From NCBI RefSeq assembly GCF_000019525.1, contig NC_010506.1, positions 124,001-188,000 on the forward strand: 64,000 nucleotides of DNA, given 5' to 3'. The notes under the pieces were generated by a model. It saw only the letters and a program-made list of their open reading frames with translations. It did not search any database and was not told where the DNA came from. The DNA comes from Shewanella woodyi ATCC 51908 (GTDB lineage: Bacteria; Pseudomonadota; Gammaproteobacteria; Enterobacterales; Shewanellaceae). The position numbers were made by a program, and so were the translations under genes. Below are positions 8,103 through 16,127 of this stretch, in pieces (within the stretch, counting starts at the first letter, position 1; every line of letters starts with the position of its first letter).

Positions 8103-9074
8103 ATGACTGTAACGAATAAAGATAATCTACTGGGATGGACTGCTGCGATTGCAGTGGCTGGGATCTGGGGCGTGACAGGGGTTGTATCTAAACCTCTTTC
8201 AATGGCCGTTGACCCTATGACTCTAGTGTTCTTTAGGTATGTTACAGCTGTCATTGGTCTCTCTGTTATCTTTATGATCACTTCAAGGTTCACATCTTTA
8301 AGCAAAGATTTGGGATCGTCCTTGAAGATAGATAAAGGGGATATCGCTAAAATTGCTCTGTGCGGCATCATTGGGCAAGGTGTGTTCTCACTGTTTAACT
8401 TCCTATCACTTTCCCACATCGGGGCGACAGAGAATGGCGTGATACAGGGGATGCAGCCTTTTGCGACTGTGTTTTTCGGAATGATGTTCATGAACTTTAA
8501 GATGAGCAAAATTCAGTGGGGCGCATTTATCGCATCGGCAGTGTGTATCTATGCCATGAGTGTGGGGCCAACTAACCAAGTTGAGAATGGCTCCTCTGTA
8601 ATGGGTTATGTCTATGTTACTTGCTCCATGTTGTCTTTAGCGTGGACAGCTCACCTTAGGGCGAGCTTAGCTGAGAAGTATGGCTCTGTTGTGTCGATGC
8701 TATATCAATATATCTCAGTGGCGGTTATGGGCATTATCGTTGTGGTTGCGATGGACTTAGATCTATCACAAATCAACATTATTCTTGCGAACCCACTCCT
8801 GCTTGGCCTGTTGATCTTCCTAGGTATGGGGATCTCAGGTGGTAGCTACTTAATCCAGCTTTACTCTTTTAAAAAGATAGGTGTTGAAAAGGCCACCATG
8901 GCCCTGAACCTGATGCCACTTGTTGGCTATATCGTTGCGGTATTGACCTTAGGTGAGCAGTTACATCTCTCTAAAACCATCATTGTTTCGCTGATTGTAG
9001 TGGCGCTGTATGTGTTCACTAAATTTGAAGCAAAACCAGAAATAAACAAGTCACTGAAGCCACAAGAAGCTTAG
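8103..9074 (+). CDS. EamA/DMT-family transporter (second of tandem pair)
   Basis: This 323-residue protein has about ten transmembrane segments and the same two-EamA layout as the preceding gene. It shares with it CGIIGQG-FS, ATENGVIQG, LAEKYGSV and MALNLMPL but differs over most of its length, so the duplication is old. The start MTVTNKDNLLGWTAAIAVAG follows an 82-base spacer after the first transporter. Two close paralogues side by side may form a heterodimer, as some paired small DMT proteins do, or handle related substrates. Operon position before the amidohydrolase ties it to the same pathway. Confidence 0.88.
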   Translation: MTVTNKDNLLGWTAAIAVAGIWGVTGVVSKPLSMAVDPMTLVFFRYVTAVIGLSVIFMITSRFTSLSKDLGSSLKIDKGDIAKIALCGIIGQGVFSLFNFLSLSHIGATENGVIQGMQPFATVFFGMMFMNFKMSKIQWGAFIASAVCIYAMSVGPTNQVENGSSVMGYVYVTCSMLSLAWTAHLRASLAEKYGSVVSMLYQYISVAVMGIIVVVAMDLDLSQINIILANPLLLGLLIFLGMGISGGSYLIQLYSFKKIGVEKATMALNLMPLVGYIVAVLTLGEQLHLSKTIIVSLIVVALYVFTKFEAKPEINKSLKPQEA

Positions 9075-9104
9075 TGGCTAGCTGTAAAATACGTAGGAAA
9101 ACAG

Positions 9105-10259
9105 ATGAATATCGAACAGAAAGTTATTGAATGGCGTCACCACATTCACCAGCACCCAGAGTTTGGCACCCAGGAGCACGAGACTGCTGCATTTGTGGCA
9201 AGCAAACTGGAAGAGTTTGGTATTGAAGTGCATACAGGTATCGGCGGCACAGGTGTTGTGGGTATTTTAAAGTGCGGTGACAGTGAGCGTTCAATCGGTC
9301 TACGCGCCGACATGGATGCACTGCACATTCATGAAGAAAACACCTTCGATTACGCATCGGTAAATGAAGGCGCAATGCATGCTTGTGGTCACGACGGTCA
9401 CACGGCAATGCTACTTGCTGCAGCCCATGAGCTGGCACAAACTAAGAACTTCGACGGTACGGTTTACTTCATCTTCCAACCAGATGAAGAGCGCGGCACT
9501 GGCGCTAAAGCGATGATCGCTGACGGCTTATTCACCCGCTGGAAAATCGACGGCGTGTACGCGATGCACAACCTACCGGGTATTGAAGCTGGTCACTTCG
9601 TGACTCGCCCACACTCAGTAATGGCCAGTGAAAGCAGCTTTGAAATCGAAGTGCTAGCGACTGGCGGCCACGCGGCAATGCCACACATGGGTACAGACCC
9701 TATAGTTGTTGGCGCGCAAATCGTCACTGCAATTCAAACGATTGTATCGCGTAACCTAAGTGCGATTGATGAAACTGCGGTTATTTCGGTCACTGAGTTT
9801 GCCACTAACGGTACCGTTAACGTTATCCCAACTAAAGTGACCATCACAGGTGATACTCGTAGCTTTACTGATGGTGCGTTAAACAAAATCGAAAAAGCCC
9901 TTGAGCGCGTGGTTGCGGGTCAGTGTATGTCTGCAGGCGTTGATTACACTTACAAGTTCAACAATAGCTTCCTATCGACTATCAACACGCCAGCTGAAAC
10001 GGCTTTCGCGGTTCGCGCTGCACAGACGGTTGTTGGCGAAGATAAAGTTAACGGCAGCTGCCAGCCATTCACTATCAGTGAAGACTTCTCGTTCATGCTA
10101 CGTGAAGCGCCAGGTTGTTACATTCTAGTGGGTAACGGCGCAGGCTGTGGTTGTGGTAGCGTGGCGCTACATAAGCCAACTTATGACTTTAACGACAACA
10201 TCTTGGTATCTGGTTTGAGATACTGGCAGACGCTTGTAGAGCAGTGCTTGGCTAAGTAG
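9105..10259 (+). CDS. M20 family amidohydrolase (hippurate hydrolase/aminoacylase type)
   Basis: This 384-residue protein is of the M20D (AbgB/HipO/IlvA-like aminoacylase) type. Metal and catalytic motifs are complete: IGLRADMDALHIHE, AMHACGHDGHTAML, the Glu-Glu pair in FQPDEERGTGAKAM, AMHNLPG, and SEDFSFML near the C-terminus. The lid domain begins near ATGGHAAMPHMGTDPIV. These enzymes remove an N-acyl group from an amino acid or amino acid-like substrate in the cytoplasm. The start has TAGGA eight bases upstream. An unusual Cys-rich insert, GAGCGCGS, precedes the HKPTYDFND segment. As last gene of the operon it could deacylate an N-acyl-diamino acid before DpaL. A strong terminator follows. 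Confidence 0.88.
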   Translation: MNIEQKVIEWRHHIHQHPEFGTQEHETAAFVASKLEEFGIEVHTGIGGTGVVGILKCGDSERSIGLRADMDALHIHEENTFDYASVNEGAMHACGHDGHTAMLLAAAHELAQTKNFDGTVYFIFQPDEERGTGAKAMIADGLFTRWKIDGVYAMHNLPGIEAGHFVTRPHSVMASESSFEIEVLATGGHAAMPHMGTDPIVVGAQIVTAIQTIVSRNLSAIDETAVISVTEFATNGTVNVIPTKVTITGDTRSFTDGALNKIEKALERVVAGQCMSAGVDYTYKFNNSFLSTINTPAETAFAVRAAQTVVGEDKVNGSCQPFTISEDFSFMLREAPGCYILVGNGAGCGCGSVALHKPTYDFNDNILVSGLRYWQTLVEQCLAK

Positions 10260-10300
10260 TTCGTTATAAACTATTTGCTATAAACAGCAGTGTATAGATT

Positions 10301-10334
10301 AAGGCTATGAGTTTAGGTTCATAGCCTTTTTTGT
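10301..10334 (+). terminator. Intrinsic terminator of the M24-M20 operon
   Basis: A ten-base stem AAGGCTATGA / TCATAGCCTT with an eight-base loop runs directly into a T-tract about 40 bases after the amidohydrolase stop. From here to 10613 I see no gene; the sequence is AT-rich, with a weak GCAGG/CCTGC hairpin near 10534-10555. Confidence 0.85.
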
Positions 10335-10613
10335 GTCTAATCTGTGGTTGATTGCGGCTATACCAGTTTGTGAACCTTTTAAATTAGATACCGATATCAG
10401 CGCCATAACTCATTTGAAGCTCTAGCCGAATAGATAAGGACTTACTCCTGTCACTCTTCTCAAATTTCAAAGCTCATTTTTAAAACTAAATTCAAAAAGC
10501 TGAACCTAGATTAAGGAATTTCTTATATTTTGCAGGTAACCTCCCGCGCCTGCTGTTTTTGCTATTTGGCTACCTGCTAGTTAGCACTGAATATGATTTT
10601 AAGAGGATTGCAC

Positions 10614-11708
10614 TTGAGCACTTTGTTTTCACCGGGCCGCATTGGCAACATGACACTGAAAAATCGCTTTGTACGAAGCGCGACGTGGGAAAATATGGCG
10701 ACTGAAACAGGCCATATGACCGACAAGCTGTACTCTGTGTATGAGGAGCTGGCTCAAGGTGAGGTGGGGCTGATAGTGACTGGCTATGCAAACATTGTTG
10801 CCGAGGAAAAGCCTAACGCAGGCATGATGGGTATGTACGATGACTCGTTTATTGTTGAGTACCAAAAGCTAACCGAACTTGTACATGGCTATGATTCTAA
10901 AATCGTCATGCAGCTGGCCTATGGTGGCACTAAGACTACATTCAATGTCGGTGAGCGAGTGATCTTTGCACCGAGCGCCATTGCTGAACGTGGTACTCAA
11001 ACCTTAGGTAAGGCGATGACGAAGGAGGAGATTGATTACATCGTTAAAGCATTTGCACAGGCGAGCCTTCGCGCGCAAAAGTCTGGTTTCGATGGGGTTG
11101 AGATCCATGCAGCGCATACCTATCTTATCAACCAGTTCTTAAGCCCTTACTATAACCAACGTCAAGATGAGTATGGTGGCAGTTTAGAGAACCGTATGCG
11201 TTTCTTACTGGAGATCTACGCTGAGATCCGCAAGCTGGTGGGTGAGGATTATCCCGTTTTAGTGAAGCTTACTGCCTCTGAGTTTTTTGAAGGCGGATTA
11301 ACCTTTGATGAAACGCGTACCATCTGTAAAAAGTTAGAATCGATTGGTGTTGATGCCATTATTATCTCAGGCAATATCCATGGCAATGCTAATACGGTGG
11401 TGGGTGAGTCATTTGATGGCTATACCATTCAAAATGAAGGCTACTTTCGTGAATTTGGTGCTGTTGTAAGTGAAGAGGTGAACTTGCCAATTATCACGGT
11501 TGGAGGGCTTGCTGATATCTGTGCCATCGAAGAGCTAGCTGAAACTACAAATATTCAATTTTTTGCGCTATCGCGACCTTTACTTGCAGAGCCACAGTTA
11601 ATCAAACGTTGGTTAGCGGGAAGTAAGGTGGAGGTGGATTGTGAGCGCTGCTCAAAGTGCCGCACCAAACGAGGTAACTTTTGTGTCGTGTATAGAAAGC
11701 GCAGATAA
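10614..11708 (+). CDS. NADH:flavin oxidoreductase, old yellow enzyme family
   Basis: This is an FMN-dependent ene-reductase/dienoyl-CoA-reductase-like TIM barrel without the extra FAD/NAD domains of FadH. Family marks are LFSPGRIGNMTLKNRFVRSA at the N-terminus, the substrate pair in EIHAAHTYLINQFLSPYYN, DEYGGSLENRMRFLLE, and LSRPLLAEPQLIKRW. The C-terminus is Cys-rich (CERCSKC, then NFC), a reduced form of the iron-sulfur-linked tail of larger relatives with spacing unlike FadH. The longest frame starts at ATG 10593, but AAGAGG at 10601-10606 points to TTG 10614, giving MSTLFSPGRIGN as in other members (364 residues). It stands alone. The substrate is unknown. Confidence 0.85.
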   Translation: MSTLFSPGRIGNMTLKNRFVRSATWENMATETGHMTDKLYSVYEELAQGEVGLIVTGYANIVAEEKPNAGMMGMYDDSFIVEYQKLTELVHGYDSKIVMQLAYGGTKTTFNVGERVIFAPSAIAERGTQTLGKAMTKEEIDYIVKAFAQASLRAQKSGFDGVEIHAAHTYLINQFLSPYYNQRQDEYGGSLENRMRFLLEIYAEIRKLVGEDYPVLVKLTASEFFEGGLTFDETRTICKKLESIGVDAIIISGNIHGNANTVVGESFDGYTIQNEGYFREFGAVVSEEVNLPIITVGGLADICAIEELAETTNIQFFALSRPLLAEPQLIKRWLAGSKVEVDCERCSKCRTKRGNFCVVYRKRR

Positions 11709-11855
11709 GGGAAGTTGTACTGAGTTTAGTGGTGATTGAGGGGCGGTTGCTTGTTATTTGGTTCGTTTTCTAGATAAATGTCTCGACTCTTATTGCTAGT
11801 GTAGATTATTTTATCCTTTGGTAATGCTACAAATGGTTTAAAAGGATTTTTAATT

Positions 11856-12716
11856 ATGCTCAACGAGAAGGTTCCAGTCGTCATTCATAACACACTAGAG
11901 AAGGTGTTCGAATCGGCACGATTAAGTAATAGTAAAACAGATATTGAAAGCTTTTATACCGAACTTATTCAGTCACCTTTATACCTGTTAAGTGATGCCT
12001 CCGATCCCGCTGATAATGAAGATGCTGAGGAGTTAGCAGGTCAAGGTGCGCAATCTATCAGTATTATGCAGTGGTATATCGATTTAGAGGATGGGGATGC
12101 TTTTCCTTTTACTCCAGTGTTTACTTCGCAACAAGCACTTGATGCTGCAAAAACACAGATGGAAAAAGAGGGCACAGAGTACCATGGTCAGCTTGAGTTG
12201 GAAGCCAGTACTGTTCTACAGATGTTAGTGAATGCCGATAGCGATATTATGCTCAACCCTAATACATCTTTGTCGAAAGCGATTGATGAGAATGAGATTA
12301 GATATATGCTCTTTCCTAGTGTGGGTTTGATTGAGCATCGAGGCCAGCTACAAATAGTGGGAGAGGTGTTGAATGCTGGACTGCCACTTCTGGACGTACT
12401 TCGTCAGATGTTATCGTCATATTCGAAAGTGAACGCTGCTTATTTAATTGATTCATGCCGTTTAGATTTTCAGAAAAGTTGCTCCGATCATCAGTTTTAT
12501 CTAGGGTTAACCTTTGATGATACTGATTATGCCGATGAACTCAGTCGGATCCGTTCTGAGATTTTTAATATTCACCGTAAAATTGAGCTTAACGGTTGGG
12601 ATATTAGCATCCACCTTGTTGAAACTGGTGATGAGATGAGTGAGTATCTTCTTGCTCAAACCTCACCGTTTTATAACAGATCCTTGATGAGTCGAATTAA
12701 ATCTTGGTTTAGCTGA
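11856..12716 (+). CDS. SseB-like protein
   Basis: This 286-residue acidic, soluble protein resembles the SseB (enhanced serine sensitivity) family. The N-terminal DIESFYTELIQSPLYLLSD, then FPFTPVFTSQQALDAA and IRYMLFPSVGLIE fit the SseB N-terminal domain, and the C-terminal half (VNAAYLIDSCRL to the end) fits its second domain. The role of SseB is poorly defined; overexpression in E. coli alters serine sensitivity. AAAAGGA stands upstream of the ATG. The gene is isolated between non-coding spacers. Assignment is by motif memory only. Confidence 0.65.
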   Translation: MLNEKVPVVIHNTLEKVFESARLSNSKTDIESFYTELIQSPLYLLSDASDPADNEDAEELAGQGAQSISIMQWYIDLEDGDAFPFTPVFTSQQALDAAKTQMEKEGTEYHGQLELEASTVLQMLVNADSDIMLNPNTSLSKAIDENEIRYMLFPSVGLIEHRGQLQIVGEVLNAGLPLLDVLRQMLSSYSKVNAAYLIDSCRLDFQKSCSDHQFYLGLTFDDTDYADELSRIRSEIFNIHRKIELNGWDISIHLVETGDEMSEYLLAQTSPFYNRSLMSRIKSWFS

Positions 12717-12793
12717 TTCTATATCGTTCAGAGTCGATAGTTACTAGCCACACAGCGATAGCCTATAGCTAATATCGAGTTGGCCGTGTGTAT

Positions 12794-12817
12794 TTAGCCT
12801 CCATTATGGGAGGCTAA
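12794..12817. other. Strong hairpin after the sseB-like gene
   Basis: TTAGCCTCC and GGAGGCTAA form a nine-base perfect stem with a six-base loop about 80 bases past the stop. No T-tract follows on the plus strand, so termination there would be weak. It may be an mRNA 3' stabiliser. Confidence 0.4.
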
Positions 12818-12858
12818 AAGCTGGTTGATCTCATTATCTGTAAAATAGTGTTGATATT

Positions 12859-13124
12859 ATACCAATCAGTATAAGAGGTTGATCTACTCAGAGTGTCTTT
12901 TGGCAAACTAATTCAAGGCGAATGGATGATAGAATGGTTGTTCCCTTGTGAATTCATTCAACGCAGAAGTAGGCAGCCAAAAACACTCCTTACAGGCGAG
13001 TTTTAGCGGTGCTGATGCTGTGTTAACGAGCTAAACCGTAGAATAACTATGCTTTTCACTCGTTGTCTTGCCTCAGAACCGCTAAACTCTCGCTGAGCGA
13101 TCAAATCTTTATACTGATTGGTAT
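12859..13124. mobile_element. MITE-like 266-bp element with 16-bp terminal inverted repeats
   Basis: The element is bounded by ATACCAATCAGTATAA (12859-12874) and its exact reverse complement (13109-13124); weaker complementarity continues inward through GTTGATC/GATCAAA. Inside are two nested inverted repeats: GAGTGTCTTTTGGC (12891-12904) with GCCAAAAACACTC (12976-12988), and GCGAGTTTTAGCGGT (12996-13010) with ACCGCTAAACTCTCGC (13078-13093). The strand can therefore fold into a multi-armed structure. It has no ORF. That is the profile of a non-autonomous miniature inverted-repeat element or a structured dispersed repeat. I could not identify a clear target-site duplication. Confidence 0.75.
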
Positions 13125-13583
13125 TACCCCTCTCTAGTAACAATGAGTAATAGACAAATCTGTAAATCACCTTTTTATACTACAAAACTTCCAGCAATTA
13201 ATTATTCAAAACTTTATAGCTAGTAACTAACGATTAAAAATACAGTTAGGTATAGATAGTGCCGCTTTTAATACTTATCGTTGTAGTGCTTTATTTACTT
13301 TTGGCTACCTAACTGAACCTATTAAATTGTTTTGTTAATTTCAATTAAAACAATTGGATAATTACAATGTTATTAGTGTAATTAAAACCACATCAATATG
13401 ACATGTTTAACTAGTGAATACCGCCATTATTAATATTGCCTTTATAACAAAGACTTACTTTATATTTATATGTGGATAGTAAAATCAATAGAGTTGTACT
13501 GGTGCTTTAGATACTTTTAAAAACCTTTTTACTGTTCACACCCTGAGACGGATCTATTTTATAAAAATATTAACGAGGGTTTT
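13125..13583. other. AT-rich upstream region of the secreted protease
   Basis: No ORF is seen. The region is very AT-rich and holds an exact inverted repeat TAATTACA (13359-13366) / TGTAATTA (13377-13384) inside a longer run of AATTA-type motifs, a possible operator about 200 bases before the protease start. The ribosome binding site GAGGG sits just before the ATG at 13584. Confidence 0.35.
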
Positions 13584-16055
13584 ATGGATATTAAAAATAT
13601 CAAATATTATATCGGCGCCGCCGGTATTTTTCTAAGTTTAGGTGCTCAAGCGGCCCCACCTCTCTCTTTGAGTCAACCTGAATTAGCAAAAAATACAGAA
13701 ATCAAAGAGATGCCAGCGCAAGATAATATGAAATTAAGACAGCGTGATGAGGTTGAGCGGGCACTCAATACCGACAGCTACCTGCTTAAGTTTGCTGAAC
13801 CAATTCAAGTCGCTATTACGCCTGATAAGTGGCAATCGCAACTGGTGACCCAAGATGGTAAAAGCAGTGAAATGTCTATTTGGCGTACCAAAATTGTCTC
13901 TAGCGATGCGCTATCACTGAACTTTGGTTTCAGTGAGTTCTTTATGCCTGAAGGTGGTTCACTGCATATCTATACGCCAGATGGCTCGCAAAAGATCCGT
14001 CCCTTTACTGCAAAAGATAATGATGATCATGGTCAACTCTGGACACCCATGTTGAGAGGGGATAGCGCGGTAATCGAGGTCAATATTCCAACCAAGCAGT
14101 TAAAGCAACTCAAACTTAAGTTGAGTGCGGTCAACCATGGTTATTTAGGGGCCAATATAAAAGATATTTATGACACTCTATCTGGCTCCTGTAATGTTGA
14201 TGTAGTCTGTGGTGCTGGTGATGAGTGGCGTGATCAGATACGTTCAGCCGCGGCAATCAGTTTAGGTGGTTCAGGTTTCTGTTCTGGTGGTGCGTTGAAC
14301 AATACCGCCAATGACGGACGTGGCTTCTTCCTGACCGCTTTCCATTGTGGCATTAATGCTGGTAACGCAGCTTCATTGGTAACCTATTGGAACTTTGAGA
14401 GTAGTTACTGTCGAGATCCAGGTAGCGGTGATAGCGGTGGCCCGGGTGATGGAACCTTAGATCAGTTCAATACTGGTGCGATCTTTAGGGCTGGTTACTC
14501 TCCATCTGATATGACACTGGTTGAGCTTGATGATCCTTTCGACCCTGGTCACAACGTCTTTCTTGCGGGTTGGAACGCTGCCGATGAGACCTCCACATCT
14601 GCGGTTGCTATTCACCACCCTAGCGTAGATGAAAAGCGTATCAGTTTTGAAAATGACGCAACCACAATTACCTCATACGGTAGTAATCCCACTCCAGGAG
14701 ACGGTACTCATATTAGGGTTATCGACTGGGATCTGGGTACAACCGAAGGTGGCTCCTCGGGCTCACATCTATTTGATCAGAATAAGCGAGTAATTGGTCA
14801 GCTCCATGGTGGTGGTGCTGCATGTGGTAATGATCTGTCAGATTGGTATGGACGCATACATACCTCATGGGATGGTGGCGGTACTGCTAGCACCCGATTG
14901 AGTACTTGGCTTGACCCTGAAAACACTGGCCAAATAGCCATAGACGGAATGAATGCAACCGATCCAGGTGACAATCAACTTCCTGTGGCTAACATGAATG
15001 GCCCATATCTAGGATTTGTTGATACGACTGTAGACTTCAGTAGTGCAGGCTCTGAAGATCCAGATGGAACGATTGTAAGCTTCCTTTGGGATTTCGGTGA
15101 TGGTAGTGATACCAGCGAGCTTGAGAACCCATCCCATGTTTATACGGCCCGTGGTAACTTTGAGGTATCACTTAAAGTAACCGATGATGAGGGCGCGTCG
15201 AGAACGGCTTACACTCAGGCAGCTATCTTCGACCAAGGTGAGGATGAGCTGGTTAATGAGGTACCGAGAACCGATCTTGCAGCGGGTACTGGTGAAGCCA
15301 TCTACTTCTATATGCAGGTGCCTGCAGGTGCGACGGATCTGGAGTTCATTACCGAGGGGTCAAACGGTGATGCAGATCTTTATGCTAAACAAGGTACTCT
15401 GCCGACGTTAAGTGACTACGATTGTCGCTCCTACTCATCAAGTAGCAATGAAACCTGTAGCTTCCCTACACCGACATCAGGTGTGTGGTATGTGATGGTT
15501 AATGCTTACTCTACTTATGATGGGCTGACATTGACCGGATCCTATAGCGCCGATCAGACTAACCTGCCACCAGTTGCCAGTTTCGATGCCAGCTTTACTG
15601 ATGGTGAAGGCACCTTTACCAGTACCAGTACAGATGCCGATGGTAGCATTGTAACTTGGGCTTGGGACTTTGGTGATGGCAGTACTGGAAGTGGTGAGAG
15701 TACAACTCACAACTACAATAGCTCTGGTAACTATACTGTTTCGCTGACTGTTACTGATGATGACGGTGCTCAACACGCTGTGAGTCAGAGTTATGATGTG
15801 ACTATTCCTGTTAGTGATATCGAGGCTTCTGTTATCCGTGCGCTTAAGTCACGCCGCGGCAGTGTGATGGTTGATCTCAGATGGGATGGCGCGATCGGAA
15901 ACACTGTCAGCATCTACCGTGATGGTGAGATGGTGGCTGAGACGAGTAATGATGGTCGTTTCCGTGACCGTTTCAGAACTACCACAGCTGATAGCGCTGA
16001 GTATAAGATCTGTGACTCCTCTGGATGCTCTAACACCTTTACTGCAAGTTTCTAG
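13584..16055 (+). CDS. Secreted lysyl-endopeptidase-type serine protease with PKD-PPC-PKD tail
   Basis: 823 residues. A Sec signal peptide (1-23, AQA-A) is followed by a propeptide of about 175 residues and a trypsin-fold domain beginning near SGSCNVDVVCGAGDEWRD (about 200), closely resembling Achromobacter lysyl endopeptidase. The triad is His254 (FLTAFHCG), Asp309 (PSDMTLVEL) and Ser392 (EGGSSGSHLFDQ). The Asp in LSDWYGR (about 420) matches the Lys-specificity Asp of Achromobacter protease I, and QLHGG carries its stacking His. After about 460 come PKD domain 1 (LWDFGDGSDTSELENPSHVY), a PPC domain (about 555-650, DADLYAKQG) and PKD domain 2 (WAWDFGDGSTGSG). A C-terminal beta domain (about 755-823) ends in a disulfide-like KICDSSGCSNTF. 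It is predicted to be exported for protein degradation. Confidence 0.92.
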   Translation: MDIKNIKYYIGAAGIFLSLGAQAAPPLSLSQPELAKNTEIKEMPAQDNMKLRQRDEVERALNTDSYLLKFAEPIQVAITPDKWQSQLVTQDGKSSEMSIWRTKIVSSDALSLNFGFSEFFMPEGGSLHIYTPDGSQKIRPFTAKDNDDHGQLWTPMLRGDSAVIEVNIPTKQLKQLKLKLSAVNHGYLGANIKDIYDTLSGSCNVDVVCGAGDEWRDQIRSAAAISLGGSGFCSGGALNNTANDGRGFFLTAFHCGINAGNAASLVTYWNFESSYCRDPGSGDSGGPGDGTLDQFNTGAIFRAGYSPSDMTLVELDDPFDPGHNVFLAGWNAADETSTSAVAIHHPSVDEKRISFENDATTITSYGSNPTPGDGTHIRVIDWDLGTTEGGSSGSHLFDQNKRVIGQLHGGGAACGNDLSDWYGRIHTSWDGGGTASTRLSTWLDPENTGQIAIDGMNATDPGDNQLPVANMNGPYLGFVDTTVDFSSAGSEDPDGTIVSFLWDFGDGSDTSELENPSHVYTARGNFEVSLKVTDDEGASRTAYTQAAIFDQGEDELVNEVPRTDLAAGTGEAIYFYMQVPAGATDLEFITEGSNGDADLYAKQGTLPTLSDYDCRSYSSSSNETCSFPTPTSGVWYVMVNAYSTYDGLTLTGSYSADQTNLPPVASFDASFTDGEGTFTSTSTDADGSIVTWAWDFGDGSTGSGESTTHNYNSSGNYTVSLTVTDDDGAQHAVSQSYDVTIPVSDIEASVIRALKSRRGSVMVDLRWDGAIGNTVSIYRDGEMVAETSNDGRFRDRFRTTTADSAEYKICDSSGCSNTFTASF

Positions 16056-16075
16056 ACTGTATAGGTGATTGACGA

Positions 16076-16106
16076 TAAACCCGGCTATATGCCGGGTTTA
16101 TTTTTA
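16076..16106 (+). terminator. Intrinsic terminator of the protease gene
   Basis: TAAACCCGGC and GCCGGGTTTA form a perfect ten-base stem with a five-base loop, followed by TTTTT, 20 bases past the protease stop. It also separates the protease from the convergent repeat-protein genes. Confidence 0.9.
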
Positions 16107-16127
16107 ATAGGAGAGATACCAATAGCA

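Noticed and set aside
8051..8509. 152-residue minus-strand ORF
   Set aside because: It lies wholly antisense to the 5' half of the second EamA gene, which has clear family motifs; composition is that of a reverse-frame shadow.
2298..10259. Canonical ectoine degradation cluster
   Set aside because: No recognisable EutB/EutC pair, DoeB/EutE-type deacylase, DoeD transaminase, EnuR regulator or Tea/Ehu/Uhe transporter is present, so the ectoine label cannot be applied as such; only the M24 and EutA-like parts recall it.
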